Assembly (NCBI RefSeq): GCF_030915525.1
Contig: NZ_CP133269.1
Span: forward strand, 3,569,001 to 3,633,000
Length of the DNA: 64,000 nt
Source of the DNA: Neobacillus sp. PS2-9
GTDB lineage: Bacteria > Bacillota > Bacilli > Bacillales > Cytobacillaceae
Direction: 5' to 3'
The position numbers and the translations under genes are program-made. Each line of letters starts with the position of its first letter. Positions within the stretch are counted from its first letter, which is position 1. Below, in pieces: positions 9,863 to 18,405 of the stretch. Under the pieces are notes generated by a model that saw only the letters and a list, made by a program, of their open reading frames with translations, was not told the DNA's origin and ran no database searches.

Positions 9863-10640
9863 ACTTAAGTTGTGCAAGATAGTCTTTTACTGGCGCAAAG
9901 CTTTTTCTATGATACGGTGTAATCCCATGCTGTTGAATAGCTTGAATATGTTCCTTCGTACCATACCCCATATTTTGCTGAAAACCATATGCTGGATAGC
10001 TTAACGAAATTTCTTTCATTAACTCATCTCTTGCTACCTTAGCCACGATGGATGCAGCTGCGATCGATATACTTCGAGCATCCCCTTTTATAATTGAATC
10101 TGAAGGATATGGAGTTTCTAGCTTCATAGCATCAATTAATAAAAAATCTGGCTTCGGATCTAAACCGGCTACCGCTGCATACATTGCCTTTTTGGTTGCT
10201 TCATAGATATTAATTTCATCAATTTCATCCGCACTAATCATTGAAATACTGTATGCCAGCGCTTCACTTCTAATCATTTTATCGTATTCTTGGCGTTTTT
10301 TTTCAGAAAGCTTTTTAGAGTCATCAATTCCGGCTAAGAAGAAATTTTCTGGTAGGATAACAGCCGCAGCCACAACGGGTCCAGCCAGCGGTCCCCTTCC
10401 AACTTCATCAATTCCTGCAATTAATTGAAACCCTTCCTCTCGATAGTTCCGCTCGAATTGATTCATTTCAATAAATTTTTCCTGGAGCAACCTTTCCTGC
10501 TCTTTTTGTCTACGCCACTTTTGAATGCATTGATGAACACCTTTCCGCTCATCTTTCTGAATTTCAATTAAGAATGGATCCTCTTCATTTACAATTGTAG
10601 AAAGGTACGCCTCGATTTCGGCAATCGATTGTTTTTTCAT
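9861..10640 (-). CDS. rnhB: Ribonuclease HII
   Basis: RNase HII cuts RNA in RNA/DNA hybrids and at single ribonucleotides in DNA. The active-site block IAGIDEVGRGPLAGPV, with the first catalytic Asp near residue 78, plus ITDSK-like DDSKKLSEKKR and the C-terminal GYGTKEH are all present. An N-terminal extension of about 65 residues is typical of Bacillus RnhB. The ATG at 10640 (259 residues) has GGGTGA upstream; a GTG at 10649 in frame is also possible. It lies behind the rbgA terminator, so it needs read-through or its own promoter. It ends in a strong hairpin. Confidence 0.95.
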   Translation of the reverse strand: MKKQSIAEIEAYLSTIVNEEDPFLIEIQKDERKGVHQCIQKWRRQKEQERLLQEKFIEMNQFERNYREEGFQLIAGIDEVGRGPLAGPVVAAAVILPENFFLAGIDDSKKLSEKKRQEYDKMIRSEALAYSISMISADEIDEINIYEATKKAMYAAVAGLDPKPDFLLIDAMKLETPYPSDSIIKGDARSISIAAASIVAKVARDELMKEISLSYPAYGFQQNMGYGTKEHIQAIQQHGITPYHRKSFAPVKDYLAQLK

Positions 10641-10667
10641 CCACTTCACCCAAACTTATTTTTTCTC

Positions 10668-10700
10668 GAAAAATTAAGGCCCCCTAACGGAGAGCCTTTT
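10668..10700 (-). terminator. Intrinsic terminator after rbgA
   Basis: On the minus strand AAGGC-CTCC pairs with GGGG-GCCTT around GTTA and is followed by AATTTTT. It starts only a few bases after the rbgA stop. Confidence 0.75.
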
Positions 10701-10702
10701 TG

Positions 10703-11578
10703 TTATTCTCTATTTTCTTCTACTTTTAGGAAATCCTTTGGTCGTTCAAGGGTAAGTCGTCCAAATTTTTCAGACCTTATCTCCCTAATCACTAATTCTG
10801 CTACTTTATCGTAGTCGACCATACCACCGCCCATTAGACAGCCTCTTAACACACCAATATGGTCAAATAATGCAACAAGGTCTTCTGGTATTTCTGTAAG
10901 CTTATACCGCTCTTGTAAGCGTTCTGGATACGCCCGCTCTAAGAACCTAAGAGTATAAACCGTCAAGTCCTGCAGGTTTAATAAAGTGTCTTTAATAGCA
11001 CCGGTAATTGCCAATTTCATTCCAACCTCTTGGTCTTCAAATTTCGGCCATAAAATACCTGGTGTATCCAGCAGTTCCAATTCTTTCCCTACTTTAATCC
11101 ACTGTTGAGATTTTGTCACTCCAGGAGTATTTCCTGTCTTAGCTATATTTTTTTTAGCCAGTCGGTTGATGAGTGTAGATTTTCCAGCATTAGGAATACC
11201 AACAATCATCGCACGTATCGCTCTCGGTCTTACTCCTTTTGCCCTCATTCGGTCAAATTTCTCTTTAAGGATTTCATTTGCGGCTTGGACAATTTGTTTC
11301 ATTCCTTCACCGGCTTGGGAATTAATTGCGAGAGCCTTTATTCCCTTCTCTGCGAATGAGGCTATCCATTCCTTCGTCGCTACCGGATCAGCCATGTCAG
11401 CCTTATTAAGTAAGACCAGCCTCGGCTTATGTTGGATGATTTCATCAATCATTGGATTTCTTGAAGAATACGGAATTCTTGCATCTACCAATTCAAAGAT
11501 AATATCAACTAATTTTAACTTTTCTGTGACCTCTCTGCGAGCCTTGGCCATATGACCAGGAAACCATTGGATCGTCAA
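10703..11578 (-). CDS. rbgA: RbgA (YlqF), GTPase for late 50S ribosome assembly
   Basis: RbgA is a circularly permuted GTPase needed to mature the 50S subunit from the 45S intermediate. The permuted motif order is visible: NKAD (G4) near residues 58-61, then GIPNAGKS (G1) near 127-134, then DTPG (G3) near 171-174. The start is a TTG at 11578 giving [13 protein letters not shown], as in B. subtilis, with AGGGGG at good spacing. A GTG three codons earlier touches that Shine-Dalgarno and is unlikely. The protein is 291 residues. It follows the signal peptidase by 23 bases. Confidence 0.95.
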   Translation of the reverse strand: MTIQWFPGHMAKARREVTEKLKLVDIIFELVDARIPYSSRNPMIDEIIQHKPRLVLLNKADMADPVATKEWIASFAEKGIKALAINSQAGEGMKQIVQAANEILKEKFDRMRAKGVRPRAIRAMIVGIPNAGKSTLINRLAKKNIAKTGNTPGVTKSQQWIKVGKELELLDTPGILWPKFEDQEVGMKLAITGAIKDTLLNLQDLTVYTLRFLERAYPERLQERYKLTEIPEDLVALFDHIGVLRGCLMGGGMVDYDKVAELVIREIRSEKFGRLTLERPKDFLKVEENRE

Positions 11579-11601
11579 AGCAGCCACCCCCTAAACTATA
11601 T

Positions 11602-12162
11602 CTATTTCACTGTAACAATATGTGCATCATTTAAAGGCCAATACACAATGCTTGTCTTACCAATTACCTTACTTAATGGAACCGACCCAATATGCCTTGA
11701 GTCTTTACTGAAGCGTCGATTATCTCCCATAACAAACAATTCCCCTTTTGGAACTGTTTTTTGGCCGACTGGAGTTTCTTCAAGTGTGAACGAGTCCGTT
11801 AATGGCCCATCCTGTACTTGTTTCTTATATTCGTCCAAATATGGTTCTTTATACGCTTTTCCATTTACATATAAAGTATCATTCTTATACTCAATTGTAT
11901 CTCCCGGTAGGCCAATTACACGCTTTATGTAATCTTTCTTCTCTGGGGCATGAAAAACGATGATATCAAATCGCTTGGGTTCCCCAATGTCATAACTAAA
12001 TTTATTAACAATCATTCGATCCTGATCCTTCAATGTAGGCATCATCGATAGACCATCCACTACAATTGGAGCAAAAAGGAAAAACCTAATTACTGCAGCT
12101 AAGGCCACAGCAATTAACAAGGCTTTTGTCCATTCCCATAGCTCATTTTTCTTTTTTGTCAT
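11602..12162 (-). CDS. lepB: Type I signal peptidase
   Basis: It removes signal peptides from secreted proteins at the outer face of the membrane. One N-terminal membrane segment (about residues 13-32) is followed by the nucleophile Ser39 in GLSMMPTL and the general base Lys80 in YIKRVIGLPGD; GDNRRFSKDSR supplies the later conserved boxes. This is the short, prokaryotic-type Sip enzyme of 186 residues. From memory B. subtilis lacks a signal peptidase between rplS and ylqF, whereas several other Bacillus species have one here. It is set off from rplS by a terminator. Which Sip paralogue it equals cannot be told. Confidence 0.93.
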   Translation of the reverse strand: MTKKKNELWEWTKALLIAVALAAVIRFFLFAPIVVDGLSMMPTLKDQDRMIVNKFSYDIGEPKRFDIIVFHAPEKKDYIKRVIGLPGDTIEYKNDTLYVNGKAYKEPYLDEYKKQVQDGPLTDSFTLEETPVGQKTVPKGELFVMGDNRRFSKDSRHIGSVPLSKVIGKTSIVYWPLNDAHIVTVK

Positions 12163-12352
12163 ACAATCCCCACCAATCAGTAATAAAAAAATGTTTTATA
12201 AAGCCTATTTTACATAACTTAAACATATTTAACACGATGGGATCACAATTTTTATCAAACTTTAATAATTCGTTTATAAATCAGTAACAATTAAGGAAAA
12301 ATCTGACCAATCATTTACATAGCACCATATGCACCGATTTAATGATTTGTAT

Positions 12353-12385
12353 AAAAAAAGAACTTGCTCACAAGCAAGCTCTTTT
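12353..12385 (-). terminator. Intrinsic terminator after rplS
   Basis: On the minus strand AAGAGCTTGC-TTGTGA-GCAAGTTCTT is followed by seven T. It lies ten bases past the rplS stop and separates the ribosomal operon from the signal peptidase gene. Confidence 0.9.
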
Positions 12386-12394
12386 CTTTTCTTA

Positions 12395-12739
12395 TTATCG
12401 AATCTCTTTAATTCTTGCTTTTTTACCGCGAAGGTTACGCAAGTAGTAAAGCTTAGCACGGCGAACTTTACCGCGGCGAATAACTTCAAGCTTCGCAATT
12501 TTTGGTGTGTGTACTGGGAAAGTACGCTCAACGCCTACTCCGTAAGAAACTTTACGAACTGTGAAAGTTTCGCTAATTCCACCACCACGACGCTTAATCA
12601 CTACACCTTCGAATAACTGAATACGCTCGCGAGTACCCTCGATAACTTTAACGTGTACACGTACAGTATCACCAGGACGGAACGCAGGTAAATCAGAACG
12701 AAGTTGTTCTTTTGTGATTTCTTCGATTAATTTATGCAT
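12395..12739 (-). CDS. rplS: Ribosomal protein L19
   Basis: L19 sits at the 30S-50S interface of the large subunit. The 114-residue product begins [16 protein letters not shown] and contains [12 protein letters not shown] and [14 protein letters not shown], both diagnostic. The ATG at 12739 is preceded by GGAAGGAG. Longer open frames upstream of it run through the leader RNA and are not coding. It is the last gene of the rpsP-khpA-ylqD-rimM-trmD-rplS series, ends in a strong terminator, and has a structured leader of its own. Confidence 0.98.
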   Translation of the reverse strand: MHKLIEEITKEQLRSDLPAFRPGDTVRVHVKVIEGTRERIQLFEGVVIKRRGGGISETFTVRKVSYGVGVERTFPVHTPKIAKLEVIRRGKVRRAKLYYLRNLRGKKARIKEIR

Positions 12740-12740
12740 C

Positions 12741-12845
12741 GTTTTCAACTCCTTCCAACAGATGCTCATGCATATCATTTTCCTTATAGCTTGCAGCGGA
12801 ACATCGTTATAAGACCGCAATCTGATAGGTATCAGTTTAAGTCAC
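12741..12845 (-). ncRNA. L19-type ribosomal protein leader (candidate)
   Basis: Between trmD and rplS the minus strand carries GATACCTATCAGATTGCGG, then a short loop and CCGCTGCAA. TTGC-GG and CCGC-GCAA pair, with further AT-rich pairing towards the Shine-Dalgarno. Position, length and the TTGCGG/CCGCTGCAA core agree with what I recall of the Firmicutes L19 leader (Rfam L19_leader), where L19 is thought to repress its own expression. I could not run a covariance model, so this is a probable call. Confidence 0.55.
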
Positions 12846-12883
12846 AAGAAGTATCATACCATAATTATTGTATCCTCGCAACA

Positions 12884-13627
12884 CTACTCGTATTCTTTTT
12901 TTACTTCGTTTAACCATTTTTCCTGCTGAGGGGTGAGGGCTATTTTCTCAAGTAAATCCGGTCTTCTTAACAGCGTACGTCTTAATGCTTCTTTGTTTCG
13001 CCATTCTTCAATTAATTTGTGATTCCCTGATAAAAGTACTTCAGGAACCATTAAACCACGAAAATCAGCCGGCCTGGTATAGTGAGGATGTTCAAGTAGT
13101 CCCGTGCTGAAGGAATCCTTCATATGGGATTCTTGATTTCCTAATACTTCAGGTAATAGTCGGACAACACTATCAACTACGACCATTGCCCCGAGCTCGC
13201 CCCCAGTTAAAACGTAATCACCAATAGATATTTCATCCGTTACAATATTTTCACGGATTCTCTCATCATAGCCCTCGTAATGGCCACAAATAAAAATCAA
13301 ATGCTCTTCACAGGCCAATTCCTCTGCTTTTCGCTGGCTATAGCGTTCACCTTGCGGGCAAAGAAGAATCACCCTTGGGCTCTTGCTTTTGGCATTTTCT
13401 TTAAGAGCTGAAACAGCATCAAAAATGGGCTGTGGCTTTAACACCATACCAGCTCCGCCGCCATATGGATAATCATCAACCGTCGAGTGCTTGTTATCTG
13501 CAAAATCCCGAAAATTTACTACATTGTAGTTAACAGCTGATTTTTCAGTAGCTTTTTGCAGAATGGATTGTCCCAGTACCCCGGTGAACATCTCCGGAAA
13601 TAAAGTGAGAATATCAATTTGCATCAT
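12884..13627 (-). CDS. trmD: TrmD, tRNA (guanine-37-N1) methyltransferase
   Basis: TrmD methylates G37 next to the anticodon to prevent +1 frameshifting. The deep-trefoil-knot SPOUT motifs [13 protein letters not shown] and [12 protein letters not shown] are present, with RPxDFRG-like [17 protein letters not shown] in the flexible lid region. Length is 247 residues. Two adjacent ATG codons are possible. The upstream one overlaps the rimM stop codon as ATGA, so translation is probably coupled. The rimM-trmD-rplS order is the general bacterial one. Confidence 0.97.
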   Translation of the reverse strand: MMQIDILTLFPEMFTGVLGQSILQKATEKSAVNYNVVNFRDFADNKHSTVDDYPYGGGAGMVLKPQPIFDAVSALKENAKSKSPRVILLCPQGERYSQRKAEELACEEHLIFICGHYEGYDERIRENIVTDEISIGDYVLTGGELGAMVVVDSVVRLLPEVLGNQESHMKDSFSTGLLEHPHYTRPADFRGLMVPEVLLSGNHKLIEEWRNKEALRRTLLRRPDLLEKIALTPQQEKWLNEVKKEYE

Positions 13628-14142
13628 GAAAGTAGCCCTTCCATTGGATCAATTAATATGACTTTTTCTTTCACATCCACTTTCTTCACGACTTCATGGA
13701 TATAAGGAATCAAAACGTCTTTCCCGCCTTTTCCTTTCACCACCCACACGTCATTTGCACCTGGAGATAATATTTCAGTTACTTTACCAATTTCTTCTCC
13801 TTTGGTCGTTGCTACGAGACAGCCAATAATTTCGTGATAATAAAATTCATCTTCTTCAAGCGTTTCTAGTTGTGATTCTGGCACTTTTAATATCCCATCT
13901 CTGAATTTTTCCACTTCATTGATGTTATTGAAGCCTTCAAATGTAAGCAGGTTAAAATTTTTATGGGTCCGGTGGCTTTTCACAGTTAGTTCAATTGGCG
14001 TGTTTGAATTAGGCATAAACAAATATAAAACATTGCCCACCTTGTACCGTTTTTCAGGAAAGTCAGTTTTTGAAATTACTCTCACTTCGCCTTTTATCCC
14101 CTGAGTATTAACGATCTTCCCAACATTAAACCATTTTTCCAT
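13624..14142 (-). CDS. rimM: RimM, 16S rRNA processing factor
   Basis: RimM helps assemble the 30S head by binding S19. The N-terminal beta-barrel domain starts [24 protein letters not shown]-barrel domain follows from about residue 95 ([14 protein letters not shown]... to [14 protein letters not shown]). The ATG at 14142 has AAGGTG six bases before it; a GTG three codons upstream is weaker. The product is 172 residues. It follows ylqD by 12 bases and overlaps trmD by four. Confidence 0.95.
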   Translation of the reverse strand: MEKWFNVGKIVNTQGIKGEVRVISKTDFPEKRYKVGNVLYLFMPNSNTPIELTVKSHRTHKNFNLLTFEGFNNINEVEKFRDGILKVPESQLETLEEDEFYYHEIIGCLVATTKGEEIGKVTEILSPGANDVWVVKGKGGKDVLIPYIHEVVKKVDVKEKVILIDPMEGLLS

Positions 14143-14154
14143 ATGTTTCACCTT

Positions 14155-14541
14155 CTATCTAATTTCCTTGATGGTACCGTCTTTAATGATAATACAAGGT
14201 TGTCCAAGCACCTCTTCCCAAGAGTCACCAACATTAACTTCTTTGAGAGCCTGAACTTCCTTCTCTTTTATTTCACTACCTAGTGGTAGGATATGTAATT
14301 GTTCCATTTGAAACTCAAGTAGCTTGATTTTTTCCTTCCGCATTTGAATTTCTTTTTGAAAATGTTTTTTTAAAGCTTCCGGGGAAAATGTTTTTGTTTT
14401 TTCTAGTCTCTTTAGCTCAAAATGGAGCTGATCGCATTCCTTTTTCAGCTGCAGCATTTTGTCTTGATACTTCTCTGAGAGCTTTTGCCTGCTACTCTCT
14501 GTTAAAACTTGCTTAACCACAACAGTTTGAATGATTTGCAT
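14155..14541 (-). CDS. ylqD: YlqD family protein of unknown function
   Basis: This 128-residue protein is conserved at this locus in Bacillus, between khpA and rimM, but has no known activity. It is rich in Lys, Glu and Leu, with a long predicted coiled coil from about residue 15 to 85. A short C-terminal domain contains VGDSWEEVLGQPCIIIKDGTI-like beta strands. It has no signal peptide or membrane segment. A terminator and a repeat fragment separate it from khpA, so it may have its own promoter. A role near ribosome assembly is inferred only from neighbours. Confidence 0.85.
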   Translation of the reverse strand: MQIIQTVVVKQVLTESSRQKLSEKYQDKMLQLKKECDQLHFELKRLEKTKTFSPEALKKHFQKEIQMRKEKIKLLEFQMEQLHILPLGSEIKEKEVQALKEVNVGDSWEEVLGQPCIIIKDGTIKEIR

Positions 14542-14567
14542 AGAATTGCCTCCTTCAAGCTTCGGAT

Positions 14568-14598
14568 GTCCTTAAAGGCGCTTCCGCTTTTCGTGATA
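14568..14598. repeat. Fragment of repeat family 2
   Basis: AAAGGCGCTTCCGCTTTTCG here matches one end of the full elements at 15293 and 48517 (AAGGCRCTTCCGCTTTTC). The rest of the element is missing. It lies in the khpA-ylqD gap, directly after the khpA terminator in the direction of transcription. Confidence 0.6.
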
Positions 14599-14630
14599 GC
14601 AAAAAAGGGAGGAATGAATCCCCCCTTTAT
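14599..14630 (-). terminator. Intrinsic terminator after khpA
   Basis: On the minus strand AAAGGGGGGATTC-ATTCC-TCCCTTTTTT forms a GC-rich stem with a T run. It interrupts the rpsP-khpA-ylqD-rimM series, which is usually one transcript. Confidence 0.8.
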
Positions 14631-14644
14631 CTAGATGCAAAAAG

Positions 14645-14875
14645 CTATTCACCAATTTCTAGAAAAATTTTCTTCTGTTGTGATGATCCTGCTGCATATA
14701 CAACAGTCCTAATGGCCTTTGCAACACGCCCTTGTTTTCCAATCACTTTTCCCATATCAGTTTTGTTAACAGTAAGCTGATAGGTTACGCGGCTGTCATC
14801 TTCCATCACGTCAACTTGGACATCTTCAGGAAAATCTACAAGAGGCTTAACAATCGATTCGATTAATTGTTTCAT
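14645..14875 (-). CDS. khpA: KhpA, KH-domain RNA-binding protein
   Basis: KhpA is a small KH-domain protein that pairs with KhpB/Jag in Firmicutes and binds many RNAs. The 76-residue sequence has a single type II KH fold with the GxxG loop GKQG at residues 46-49 (MGKVIGKQGRVAKAIR). It lies 12 bases after rpsP, as in most Firmicutes (ylqC in B. subtilis), and is followed by a terminator. No oddities. Confidence 0.95.
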   Translation of the reverse strand: MKQLIESIVKPLVDFPEDVQVDVMEDDSRVTYQLTVNKTDMGKVIGKQGRVAKAIRTVVYAAGSSQQKKIFLEIGE

Positions 14876-14887
14876 ATTAACCTTCGA

Positions 14888-15160
14888 TTACTTGTTTAAT
14901 TTTGCATTATGGAATTTCTCCATGATGCCTTGGTTTGAGAAAAGGTTACGAACTGTATCAGATGGTTTCGCACCGTCTTTTAACCATTTAAGAGCTAATT
15001 CTTCATTGATTTGAACTGAAGCAGGTTGAACAACCGGATTGTAAGTTCCTACTACTTCAATGTAACGTCCGTCACGAGGAGAACGAGAATCTGCTACAAC
15101 AATACGATAGAAAGGAGTTTTCTTTGCTCCCATACGCTTTAAACGAATTTTAACTGCCAT
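14888..15160 (-). CDS. rpsP: Ribosomal protein S16
   Basis: S16 is an early-binding protein of the 30S subunit. The 90-residue product starts [19 protein letters not shown] and contains [19 protein letters not shown], both diagnostic. The ATG at 15160 has CGGAGGTG upstream; the longer frame beginning at 15193 adds an unrelated prefix. It leads the series rpsP-khpA-ylqD-rimM-trmD-rplS. It is separated from ffh by 257 bases that contain a complete family 2 repeat. Confidence 0.98.
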   Translation of the reverse strand: MAVKIRLKRMGAKKTPFYRIVVADSRSPRDGRYIEVVGTYNPVVQPASVQINEELALKWLKDGAKPSDTVRNLFSNQGIMEKFHNAKLNK

Positions 15161-15292
15161 TTTAAATAAGCACCTCCGAATAGTTTCACACAAGATAGTA
15201 TAATATCAATTCTTTTATAGTTTGTAAAGTGTTTTTTCTTTACATACATTATTACCATATTTTACATAAATCAAACCTTGAAGTTAGAACAG

Positions 15293-15415
15293 TGTCTAGC
15301 TCCAGTGCCTAGGGGCTCGGGTCAAATAACCTTCGGCATTAAAAGTCAAAAACCGGACTTTTTATGCCGAAGAACATTTGCCTGTCGCCCCTGAACAAGG
15401 CACTTCCGCTTTTCG
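15293..15415. repeat. Palindromic repeat family 2, copy A
   Basis: This 123-bp element lies directly after the ffh stop. Nested stems are GTGCCT/AGGCAC, GGGGC/GCCCC and CTTCGGCAT-AAAAGTC/GACTTTT-ATGCCGAAG around a short loop. The second full copy (48517-48637, opposite orientation) keeps every stem with paired substitutions. The spacers GGGTCAAATAACC and AGAACATTTGCCTGTCG are identical in both copies. It is non-coding and has no U run at either end. Confidence 0.85.
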
Positions 15416-15417
15416 AT

Positions 15418-16770
15418 TTAAAACGGCTTAAACGGGAATTTAAATCCGCCTTTTTTCTTGCCTTTTTGTTGCATGCCTGTCATTTGTTTCATCATTTTTT
15501 TCATATCTTCAAATTGCTTTAATAAACGATTTACTTCTGTGACAGGGCGTCCGCTACCTTTAGCAATCCTGCGTTTGCGGTTTGCATTCAGTATTTCCGG
15601 GTTGTTCTTTTCTGCTTTAGTCATTGATTGGATAATCGCTTCCACATGGGCAATTTGTTTTTCATCGATCTGAATATTATTCAAACCTTTGATTTTATTT
15701 GCACCAGGCATCATTTTAAGCAATTCATCCAAGGGTCCTAGATTTCGAACCTGACCAAGCTGATCCAAGAAATCCTCAAGGGTAAACGAAGCTGTACGCA
15801 TTTTTTGCTCTAACTCTTTAGCCTTTTGTTCATCGACATTTGCTTGAGCTTTTTCAATCAGCGTCAGTACATCACCCATGCCTAAAATTCTAGAAGCCAT
15901 CCGTTCTGGATGAAACGGCTCTAAGGCATCCATTTTCTCGCCAAGACCGACAAATTTGATCGGTGTTTGTGTGACAGCACGAATTGAAAGTGCTGCTCCA
16001 CCCCTCGTGTCACCATCTAGCTTTGTTAAAACAACTCCTGTAAGACCAAGCTGTTCGTTAAAGCTTTGAGCAACATTGACGGCATCTTGACCTGTCATGG
16101 CATCAACTACTAAGAAGATTTCATCAGGCTTTGTTAGCTCTTTAATGTCTTTCAGCTCATCCATTAATGCTTCATCAACATGGAGTCGACCTGCAGTATC
16201 AATAAGAACGTAATCATGATGTTCTTCTTTCGCTTTTGCAATCGCCTGTCGCGCAATTTCAACTGGACTTACTTGATCGCCAAGTGAAAAAACAGGCATA
16301 TCCAATTGTTTACCCAGCGTTTGGAGTTGCTTAATTGCCGCAGGCCTGTAAATATCGGCAGCAACGAGCAATGGTTTGCGGTTGTACTTCTTTCGAAGCA
16401 AAAGAGCTAGCTTTCCAGAAGTAGTTGTCTTACCCGCACCCTGGAGACCAACCATCATTATGACTGTAGGTGGGCGGTTGGATGAAGCAATCTTACTCTG
16501 CTCGCCACCCATTAAAGCCGTCAATTCTTCATTAACGATTTTGATAATCTGTTGACCTGGAGTTAAACTTTTCAGTACTTCCTGTCCAACAGATCGTTCA
16601 CTTACTTTTTTAACAAAATCTTTAACGACTTTAAAATTTACGTCTGCTTCTAATAATGCAAGACGAACTTCACGCATCATTTCTTTTACATCCGCTTCAG
16701 AGACCTTTCCCTTTCCACGGATCTTTTGGATTGTATTCTGCAGTCGGTCGGCTAATCCTTCAAATGCCAT
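15418..16770 (-). CDS. ffh: Ffh, signal recognition particle protein (SRP54)
   Basis: Ffh binds signal sequences and 4.5S/scRNA and delivers nascent membrane proteins to FtsY. The NG domain has GLQGAGKTTTSGKLA (108-122), DTAGR and TKLDGDTRGGAA. The M domain from about 300 ends with GSGRPVTEVNRLLKQF, the SRP-RNA-binding motif, and a Met/Lys/Gly-rich tail (MKQMTGMQQKGKKKGG). The 450 residues are normal. It follows ylxM by 12 bases, and the ylxM-ffh pairing is universal in Firmicutes. Confidence 0.98.
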   Translation of the reverse strand: MAFEGLADRLQNTIQKIRGKGKVSEADVKEMMREVRLALLEADVNFKVVKDFVKKVSERSVGQEVLKSLTPGQQIIKIVNEELTALMGGEQSKIASSNRPPTVIMMVGLQGAGKTTTSGKLALLLRKKYNRKPLLVAADIYRPAAIKQLQTLGKQLDMPVFSLGDQVSPVEIARQAIAKAKEEHHDYVLIDTAGRLHVDEALMDELKDIKELTKPDEIFLVVDAMTGQDAVNVAQSFNEQLGLTGVVLTKLDGDTRGGAALSIRAVTQTPIKFVGLGEKMDALEPFHPERMASRILGMGDVLTLIEKAQANVDEQKAKELEQKMRTASFTLEDFLDQLGQVRNLGPLDELLKMMPGANKIKGLNNIQIDEKQIAHVEAIIQSMTKAEKNNPEILNANRKRRIAKGSGRPVTEVNRLLKQFEDMKKMMKQMTGMQQKGKKKGGFKFPFKPF

Positions 16771-16782
16771 GTATGCCGCCTC

Positions 16783-17115
16783 CTAATCTAATTTCTCAAG
16801 CTCAGCAACGGTTTCTAACATTGCTTGCTTTGAAGGGTTCTCTTCATTAAGCAATTCGTTCAGATGTCTAATTAAACTTGCCCGCTCTTGAAATTTTCGG
16901 AATAATAGGAGCTTTTCCTCATACTCCTCGAGCATGGCTTCCGTCCGTTTAATATTATCATAAACGGCCTGACGGCTTACGTCATACTCATCGGCAATTT
17001 CACCAAGAGAATAATCATCTAAATAATAGAGAGACATATAGCTTTGCTGCTTTGGCGTTAACAACGAATAATAAAAATCATAAAGATAATTCATTCGTGT
17101 TGTTTTTTCAAGCAT
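16783..17115 (-). CDS. ylxM: YlxM/p13-like helix-turn-helix protein
   Basis: This 110-residue protein has a sigma-70 region-4-like helix-turn-helix: [19 protein letters not shown] then [18 protein letters not shown]. In streptococci YlxM interacts with the SRP and affects its GTPase cycle; that role is plausible here but not shown. The start is supported by TTGGAGGGAT seven bases upstream. Its C-terminal half is a charged helix. It leads ffh in the same transcript and follows ftsY by 94 bases. Confidence 0.92.
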   Translation of the reverse strand: MLEKTTRMNYLYDFYYSLLTPKQQSYMSLYYLDDYSLGEIADEYDVSRQAVYDNIKRTEAMLEEYEEKLLLFRKFQERASLIRHLNELLNEENPSKQAMLETVAELEKLD

Positions 17116-17209
17116 GCCTATCCCTCCAATATCATGTTAAGTGAAAAGCCTTTACAAGAGTAGTTTACACAGTCACGCACTTTCTGTCAAGATAATACCT
17201 TTACATCCA

Positions 17210-18196
17210 TTATTCGGTTTGCTCTACCTGATCCGCAAAGAGTCCATACACGTATTTCTCCGCATCAAACTCTTGAAGATCATCCATTTTTTCACCCAGA
17301 CCGACAAATTTTACAGGAATTTTCAATTCATTACGAATCGCAAGAACAATACCGCCCTTTGCCGTACCGTCTAGCTTAGAAAGAACGATTCCACTTACAT
17401 TCGTCACTTCTTTAAAGGTCTTTGCCTGGATGAGAGCATTTTGTCCAGTCGTAGCATCGAGAACTAAAATGACTTCATGTGGTGCACCTGGTACTTCCCG
17501 TTCAATGACACGCTTCACCTTTTCTAACTCTTTCATTAAGTTTACTTTGTTTTGCAGGCGGCCTGCAGTGTCGCAAAGTAAAATATCTGCCTGACGGGAT
17601 TTTGCCGCCTGGATGGCATCGTACATAACGGCTGCCGGGTCGGAACCTTCTGCCTGCTTGATGACTTCCACTCCGACTCTATCACCCCATACTTCTAACT
17701 GTTCAATCGCACCAGCACGGAAAGTGTCCCCTGCTGCCATTAAAACCTTTTTGCCTTCACTCTTAAATTTATGTCCAAGTTTGCCAATTGTGGTCGTTTT
17801 TCCAACACCATTGACCCCGACAAACAAAATAACAGTTAAGCCTTCCTCTTGAATATTTAATTTAGAGGATTGTTCTTCTCCAGAATTATAGATGTCTACT
17901 AGCTTTTCAGAAATAACACTCTGAACTTCCTGTGGATCCTGAATATTTCTGCGTTTTACTTCCGTCTTTAATTCTTCAATTAATCGCATTACTGTATCAA
18001 AGCCGACATCTGCTTGAATTAATATCTCTTCTAATTCTTCAAAGAAGTCTTCGTCGACTTTTCGATATCTTGCTACAAGGTCGTTTACTTTTCCTGAGAA
18101 ATTGTCTCTTGTTTTCGTTAAGCCTTCTTTAAACTTTTCGGTTACGGAATCTGTTGATTTCGTAATTTTCTCTTTTAGTTTTTTAAAAAAACTCAT
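17210..18196 (-). CDS. ftsY: FtsY, SRP receptor GTPase
   Basis: FtsY docks ribosome-SRP complexes at the membrane. A short charged N-terminal A region (MSFFKKLKEKITKSTDS) leads to the N domain and then the G domain with VGVNGVGKTTTIGKL (126-140), DTAGR and LSKLDGTAKGG. Starting at 18196, after AAAAGGAAG, gives 328 residues, close to B. subtilis (329). The frame stays open upstream only because it runs into the inserted repeat; those 43 residues are not part of the protein. The family 1 element ending 22 bases upstream separates it from smc. Confidence 0.97.
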   Translation of the reverse strand: MSFFKKLKEKITKSTDSVTEKFKEGLTKTRDNFSGKVNDLVARYRKVDEDFFEELEEILIQADVGFDTVMRLIEELKTEVKRRNIQDPQEVQSVISEKLVDIYNSGEEQSSKLNIQEEGLTVILFVGVNGVGKTTTIGKLGHKFKSEGKKVLMAAGDTFRAGAIEQLEVWGDRVGVEVIKQAEGSDPAAVMYDAIQAAKSRQADILLCDTAGRLQNKVNLMKELEKVKRVIEREVPGAPHEVILVLDATTGQNALIQAKTFKEVTNVSGIVLSKLDGTAKGGIVLAIRNELKIPVKFVGLGEKMDDLQEFDAEKYVYGLFADQVEQTE

Positions 18197-18218
18197 TCTA
18201 CCACTTCCTTTTAAATTA

Positions 18219-18400
18219 ACTTTGTTAAACTGATCTGTTGATTTCCGCTCCAGGCACGAGCGGTTCGTGGGTGTTTCGGCGAGCCTCCTAGGCGAAAAAC
18301 GCCTGCGGGGTCTCCCCTGAACCATACTCCCACAGGAGTCTTCGCGCCTTCCGCTCCAATCAACAGGTGTGTTAAATCAACATAATGCTTTAATTTAGTC
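18219..18400. repeat. 182-bp MITE-like repeat, family 1, copy 2, inside the smc-ftsY junction
   Basis: About 83% identical by eye to copy 1 and in the same orientation. It fills the smc-ftsY gap. Flanks TTAAATTA (18211-18218) and TAAAATTA (18401-18408) match at 7 of 8 positions, and the right flank includes the smc stop codon, so it looks like a target-site duplication. The left terminus has decayed to ACTTTGTTAAAC. It must be transcribed as part of any smc-ftsY mRNA. Confidence 0.85.
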
Positions 18401-18405
18401 TAAAA

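Noticed and set aside
12740..12820. 27-residue N-terminal extension of L19
   Set aside because: The upstream part is the structured leader; L19 starts at 12739 after GGAAGGAG.
18197..18325. 43-residue N-terminal extension of FtsY
   Set aside because: It is a translation of the inserted repeat; the real start at 18196 has a Shine-Dalgarno and matches relatives.
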